From the NCBI GenBank assembly GCA_964425745.1, contig CAYRNW010000005.1:66158-130157 (forward strand): a DNA stretch of 64,000 bases. The letters are read 5' to 3'. Positions 60,143 through 64,000 of this stretch are shown here, one piece after another. This DNA comes from CALCNS01 sp964425745. GTDB lineage: Bacteria > Bacillota > JAAYKD01. The position numbers and the translations under genes are program-made. The stretch's first letter is position 1, and each line of letters starts with the position of its first letter. The notes under the pieces were generated by a model, which did no database searches, was not told where the DNA came from, and worked only from the letters and a program-made list of their open reading frames with translations.

Positions 60143-60917
60143 CTACTTCTACCTCCTGTTCTTTGTTCCTGAATGCGGAATTGCCGGATAGTTTGGAAAG
60201 GAGAAGTTTTCGTTCATTCTTGAACTCTGGGCCAATGAATCCTAAGCGGAGGAGAAAACAACGAAAAGCATATTTCTCGTTCTCTACCGACTTCTCGGTA
60301 TCATTGACTCTCTTTTGGCTTTTCGCCAATTGGCAGAGTCCGTTCACAAAGTGAATTGCTGCGTTGGAGGAAACCGCTTCGTTCCCCGGCTCCAACTTGA
60401 ACCAAGCAAATCGTAAAGATGTTACGGTTCGTTCAATTGGCAAAGAACTTACTCCCAGCGCTTTCTTAATCAGAGTCTCTTTACTCGCGACCAATCGTTG
60501 GAGGTTGATAAAAGCCTCTTCTGGAAAATTGTTCAACTGAATTTCAACACTTAGATCAGTGGGAGTTAGATAGGCAGGAGGTTCATCGTAATCCCGATAA
60601 GGACTAACCCTACCGCCAAGCGCTGCTTCGTAGGGAATGGGAAGCTCTGCAATCTCTGGTTTTGGTGGTTCAGATAGGTTCTCGTACTCCACTGAGGTGG
60701 CTTCAAAGTCATGCAACCCACAAAGGTCAGAAACCAGACCGGGGTTATCTGGTCCGATTACAGTTCCATCTTTCTCGACTCGGTAATCCCCGATCTCGTA
60801 GGCGAAGCTTGGTGCTCCCAGATACTTAGAGATCGTGTTAAGTTCTAACTCAAGGACAGTGACCAGCCCTTTACGTTTTGCTCCTGTGATAGGGTATTGA
60901 ATCCTCATGGTTTTCAC
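60135..60917 (-). CDS. Phage protein of unknown function (sometimes labelled virulence-related)
   Basis: 260 residues. An N-terminal domain of ~65 residues (KRKGLVTVLELELN then YLGAPSFAYEIGDYRVEKDG) is followed by an acidic proline-rich linker and a helical C-terminal domain (~120-245). Similar proteins occur beside DUF4314 genes in clostridial phages and are often given an unspecific virulence name. I see no catalytic motif. Confidence 0.6.
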   Translation of the reverse strand: MKTMRIQYPITGAKRKGLVTVLELELNTISKYLGAPSFAYEIGDYRVEKDGTVIGPDNPGLVSDLCGLHDFEATSVEYENLSEPPKPEIAELPIPYEAALGGRVSPYRDYDEPPAYLTPTDLSVEIQLNNFPEEAFINLQRLVASKETLIKKALGVSSLPIERTVTSLRFAWFKLEPGNEAVSSNAAIHFVNGLCQLAKSQKRVNDTEKSVENEKYAFRCFLLRLGFIGPEFKNERKLLLSKLSGNSAFRNKEQEVEVDE

Positions 60918-60975
60918 ACCTTTCGTTTTGGTGTCCTATCTATCACTCTAAACTCTGTAAATAGCAAGTCATTTT

Positions 60976-62214
60976 TTATTCATTCTCCAGTTTCGAGATA
61001 TCCTCAAAACAGTATTCGATACCATCTCTGCAAAGAAACACACCAGAAGAGCCTCCAACCTGCTCGATATAGCGCTTAACGATGACATCACAGTATTTCT
61101 CGTCTAGCTCAATGGTGTGACAGATTCGTCCGGTTTGCTCACAGGCAATTAAGGTCGAGCCACTCCCACCAAACGGATCAAGCACGATGCAGTTGGATAA
61201 GCTGCTATTGAGGATGGGGTGAGCAATCAAAGCGACAGGTTTCATGGTTGGGTGGTCTACGTTTTTTTTGGGCTTTTCAAACTCCCAGATGGTGGTTTGT
61301 TTGCGATCGGCATACCAGTTATGCTTACCGCTTTTCTTCCACCCAAAGAGCACTGGCTCGTGCTGCCATTGGTAAGGAGAACGTCCAAGCACTAAAGATT
61401 GTTTCTTCCAGATGCAGGTGCCAGAAAGGTAGAAGCCCGCATCCGAGAAGGCCTTTCTGAAGTTCAATCCTTCCGTATCGGAGTGGAATACATAAATCGA
61501 GGCATCCTTCGTCATGACAGCTTCTATGTTCTGAAACGACTCCAACAGGAACTGATAGAAGGCTTCATTTCCCATGTTATCGTTTTTGATCTTCCCGGCT
61601 GTGCCTTCATAGTTCACATTGTAGGGTGGATCGGTAACGACCAGATTTGCTTGCTTGCCATCCATGAGTTGGGTGAAGGTTTCTTGTTTCGTTGAATCAC
61701 CACACACCATTCGGTGCAGTCCCAATCTCCAGGTATCTCCTAATTTAGTGATCGCTGGTTTCTTGAGTTCCGATTCGACATCGAAGTCATCGTCTTTGAT
61801 TCCATCCTTGAGTGAATCTTTAAACAGGTCATCCAACTCAGTAAGGTCAAAACCGGTGAGGGAGACATCGAAGTCGGCCCCTTGAAGATCGGTAATCAGG
61901 AGGGCAAGTTTCTCTTGATCCCAAGCGCCGCTGATCTTGTTGAGTGCGATGTTGAGCGCTTTTTCTTTCTCTTCGCTCATGTCTACCACCACACACTCGA
62001 CTTCTGTATACCCTAAATCAAGTAAGATTTTAAGTCGCTGGTGGCCACCTATAACACGAGAAGTGCTTTTATTCCAGATAATGGGTTCAACATACCCGAA
62101 CTCTTGAATAGAGCGTTTTAGCTTTTCATATTCTGCATCCCCAGGTTTCAAGTCTTTTCTGGGATTGTATTCCGCTGGGAGGAGCTGTTCAATCTTTAGT
62201 TTTTCAATCTGCAT
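60976..62214 (-). CDS. ParB-like nuclease domain fused to a DNA adenine/cytosine-N4 methyltransferase
   Basis: 412 residues. The N-terminal ~95 residues are ParB/Srx-like (LLPAEYNPRKDL and VIGGHQRLKIL with the GGHQR motif at 56-60). The rest is a methyltransferase with the catalytic TDPPYNV at 194-200 and the SAM-binding DPFGGSGST at 346-354, the order of beta-class N6-adenine or N4-cytosine enzymes. HPTMKP at 321-326 also fits. No restriction enzyme partner is nearby. Its start overlaps the metK stop by 11 bases, so SAM synthesis and use are coupled. Confidence 0.93.
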   Translation of the reverse strand: MQIEKLKIEQLLPAEYNPRKDLKPGDAEYEKLKRSIQEFGYVEPIIWNKSTSRVIGGHQRLKILLDLGYTEVECVVVDMSEEKEKALNIALNKISGAWDQEKLALLITDLQGADFDVSLTGFDLTELDDLFKDSLKDGIKDDDFDVESELKKPAITKLGDTWRLGLHRMVCGDSTKQETFTQLMDGKQANLVVTDPPYNVNYEGTAGKIKNDNMGNEAFYQFLLESFQNIEAVMTKDASIYVFHSDTEGLNFRKAFSDAGFYLSGTCIWKKQSLVLGRSPYQWQHEPVLFGWKKSGKHNWYADRKQTTIWEFEKPKKNVDHPTMKPVALIAHPILNSSLSNCIVLDPFGGSGSTLIACEQTGRICHTIELDEKYCDVIVKRYIEQVGGSSGVFLCRDGIEYCFEDISKLENE

Positions 62215-63367
62215 ATTTGCTTGCTACCTTTCTCAACTCTGTTGTCATGTTCACCTGCTCCCAGGGAAACAAGATAGAGTTGAAGTGTCCATAGGTGGAA
62301 GTGTCCACATAGAAGGGCGTTCTTAAACGCAACTTCTCGATCATAGCTGCCGGTCGGAGATTGAACACTTCTTTGACAACATCAGCGAGCTGTTCATCTG
62401 TAAGTTTACTGGTTTGGAAGGATGTCACATTGATAGCGACCGGATTGGCTTTACCAATGGCATAAGAAATAGCGACCTCGCATTCTGTAGCAAGACCGCT
62501 CCCAACAATATTCTTAGCGATATAACGTGCCATGTAAGCTCCGCTTCGATCAACCTTGGTGGGGTCTTTGCCACATAGAGCACCTCCACCATGTGATGCC
62601 AAGCCACCATAAGTGTCGACCATGATCTTCCTACCGGTCAGTCCAGTGTCTGCTGCCGGTCCACCCTCAACGAATCTCCCTGCGGGATTGATCAGGATTT
62701 CAGTGTTTTCGTCAAAAGGGAAATCTTCAAAGCACTGCCATAAGACCTGGGTGAGGATATCTGCTTTCAACTCGGGCAAAGTTTTATCCTGATCGTGCTG
62801 CACGGAAATGACGATGGTCTTGACTCTTTTTGGTTTACCGCTTACGTACTCCACTGTTACTTGAGCTTTGCCATCCGGTTTGATTCCCTTGATTAGATTA
62901 CCCTTGCGACAACTGTCGATGCGTTGAACTAACCGGTGAGCCAAGACAATGGGAAGAGGTAGCTGCTCCAAGGTTTCGATACATGCATAGCCATACATTG
63001 TCCCTTGATCTCCGGCACCCAGGGTGCTATACGGTTCGGTTAGTCCGGCTCGAGCTTCCAAAGCCTGATCGACTCCGGCGGAGATGTCTGCACTCTGCTG
63101 ATGGACAAAGACAAGAACATCGAATTCTCTGGGATTGTATCCAACATCTCTTAAGACACTTCTCGTGATGTATCGGATATCGACTTTCGCGCTACAGGTG
63201 ATTTCACCCGCTACGACAATCTTACCTTTTGTCGCCATTACTTCACAGGCAACTCTGGAAGCACGATCCTCTCGCAAGCAAGAATCTAAGATACTATCTG
63301 CAATGAGATCACAGAGCTTATCCGGATGGCCCATGCACACGCTTTCTGCGGTTTTGTAAGTTAGCAT
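62204..63367 (-). CDS. metK: S-adenosylmethionine synthetase (phage-encoded)
   Basis: 387 residues, full length. Motifs: GHPDKLCDLIADSILD near 13, GAGDQGTMYGYA near 117, and GGGALCGKDPTKVDRSGAY near 255, where the usual P-loop reads GGGAFSGKD. Catalytic Lys and Asp residues are present. It makes SAM from methionine and ATP. Its stop overlaps the methyltransferase start, and it sits inside the packaging module, so it is a phage gene and not the host copy. Confidence 0.93.
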   Translation of the reverse strand: MLTYKTAESVCMGHPDKLCDLIADSILDSCLREDRASRVACEVMATKGKIVVAGEITCSAKVDIRYITRSVLRDVGYNPREFDVLVFVHQQSADISAGVDQALEARAGLTEPYSTLGAGDQGTMYGYACIETLEQLPLPIVLAHRLVQRIDSCRKGNLIKGIKPDGKAQVTVEYVSGKPKRVKTIVISVQHDQDKTLPELKADILTQVLWQCFEDFPFDENTEILINPAGRFVEGGPAADTGLTGRKIMVDTYGGLASHGGGALCGKDPTKVDRSGAYMARYIAKNIVGSGLATECEVAISYAIGKANPVAINVTSFQTSKLTDEQLADVVKEVFNLRPAAMIEKLRLRTPFYVDTSTYGHFNSILFPWEQVNMTTELRKVASKYAD

Positions 63368-63381
63368 ATTTTCATCACTCC

Positions 63382-63933
63382 TTATTTCCCTCGCCTTGCT
63401 GTAAGCAAACGCTCCATGACGTCATCTTGTGGATTATTTCCACTATACTCCCCGACAGAGTTTTCTTTAACAATTTGAAAGATCTCCATCCAGAGACGGT
63501 TGGTCTGGCTCATGTAGTTCTGTCCCATTGCCACATACGGACTTTGTATCGCGTTTCCGGTTGTCGGGTGTTTTGCTAAGAAACCATACTCGGTAACCGC
63601 CTCTTCACATTGAATCCATCGAGCTACACTCATGGCGTACCGCTCCAACAACTGTGGCGATACCAGCGCCGCACAATTGCGTTCGTTTAACCATTGCCAC
63701 GTATTTTTGAAGATTTCTCCGGCAATGAGTGCTTTGCCATCTTTCTGAATGGCTTCCAGCATTTTGTTGGGTTCAGGCATGGAGAGACCTTTTAAATCTG
63801 CAGTGTTGTTAAACTCGATGACGGTTAGCTTTCTTCCACCTGGGTTCCCTTCCATGATTTTATCCGCTAAGGGCTTCTTTTTTGCTCCTGCTCCCACTCG
63901 AGCACCACCACGAATGGTTCCGTCCTTTGCCAT
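63382..63933 (-). CDS. Terminase small subunit (P27 family)
   Basis: 183 residues. It starts with a basic GARVGAGAKKKP segment and the P27 signature LADKIMEGNPGGRKL, followed by a helical body (YAMSVARWIQCEEAV). It recognises the packaging start on phage DNA and hands it to the large subunit. It is separated from terL by metK and four other genes, unusual for this pair. AGTGAGGTGATGCT precedes the ATG. Confidence 0.9.
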   Translation of the reverse strand: MAKDGTIRGGARVGAGAKKKPLADKIMEGNPGGRKLTVIEFNNTADLKGLSMPEPNKMLEAIQKDGKALIAGEIFKNTWQWLNERNCAALVSPQLLERYAMSVARWIQCEEAVTEYGFLAKHPTTGNAIQSPYVAMGQNYMSQTNRLWMEIFQIVKENSVGEYSGNNPQDDVMERLLTARRGK

Positions 63934-63960
63934 AGCATCACCTCACTAGTATAATAATGT

Positions 63961-63983
63961 CATAGCCAATAAGACTGGCTATG
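63961..63983. repeat. Hairpin upstream of terS
   Basis: CATAGCCA/TGGCTATG with a 7-base loop, 28 bases before the terS start. It has no clear T-run. It may be a packaging-region or regulatory element. Confidence 0.35.
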
Positions 63984-64000
63984 CAGGTTTCAAAGCTTGA

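Larger units (their letters stand above)
36027..64000 (-). mobile_element. Siphovirus-type prophage with HK97-type head genes (left end and late genes; continues past the right edge)
   Basis: A continuous minus-strand series terS-terL-portal-protease-capsid-connectors-tail-lysis-recombinases occupies the right 28 kb. One gene (55906-57012) is on the plus strand. The left end is taken as the stop of the last recombinase, because the tetR-degV pair beyond it is not a phage gene pair. No att repeat could be proven, because the right end is outside the window. P27-type terS with this terL type usually goes with cos packaging (inference). Confidence 0.9.

Noticed and set aside
62204..63367. metK as the host SAM synthetase gene
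   Set aside because: It lies inside the packaging module, overlaps the phage methyltransferase gene and shares strand and spacing with the phage genes.

Overview
The window comes from a low-to-mid GC Gram-positive anaerobe (Bacillota, most like a clostridial lineage). The evidence is the gene order rpmB-fakA-recG-rsmD-ylbL, yceD-rpmF-plsX-acpP-rnc-smc-ftsY and scpA-scpB, the MurT/GatD lipid II amidation pair, strong sigma-A type promoters with 17-base spacers, AGGAGG-type ribosome sites, frequent TTG starts, and several iron-sulfur proteins typical of anaerobes. I cannot name a genus from the sequence alone.

Bases 1-33,050 are ordinary chromosomal housekeeping DNA. They hold the end of a D,D-carboxypeptidase, seven tRNA genes (Arg, Asp, Phe, Gly, Val, Pro, Thr), cell-wall genes (murT, gatD, murB, lysA), lipid synthesis (fakA, plsX, acpP), translation and rRNA/tRNA modification (rpmB, rpmF, yceD, rsmD, rlmD-like, tmcAL, typA), DNA repair and replication (recG, pcrA, ligA, tmk), chromosome segregation (smc, scpA, scpB), secretion (ftsY), two membrane-linked proteases (ylbL, a site-2 type peptidase), a CorA-type transporter and an aldo/keto reductase-ferredoxin fusion.

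Bases 33,051-36,020 form an AT-rich junction: a CopZ-like 2Fe-2S protein, a scar in which the 3' end of a serine recombinase is joined to the first ~30 codons of an ABC-transporter ATPase, then a TetR regulator and a DegV fatty-acid-binding protein.

From about 36,027 to the right edge (and beyond it) lies a siphovirus-type prophage with HK97-type head genes, almost all on the minus strand. Read in its transcription direction it has terS, a phage metK, a ParB-like/adenine methyltransferase fusion, three small or unknown genes, terL (interrupted by a LAGLIDADG intein), portal, ClpP-type protease, capsid, head-tail connectors, major tail protein, a frameshifted tail chaperone pair, tape measure, tail-tip and fibre genes, a glycine-rich probable adhesin, holin, amidase, and a three-gene serine recombinase cassette. 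All structural frames are open, so it may be a functional phage. Lysogeny control and replication genes are not seen and would lie past base 64,000.

The most unusual points are: a membrane GGDEF diguanylate cyclase inserted backwards between terL and portal, with its own promoter and much lower GC; the metK plus methyltransferase pair between the two terminase genes; an intein that starts with Gln and splits the terminase P-loop; a directly readable A-AAA-AAC frameshift site; and the full/catalytic-domain-less/full serine recombinase operon preceded by a SHOCT-like gene.
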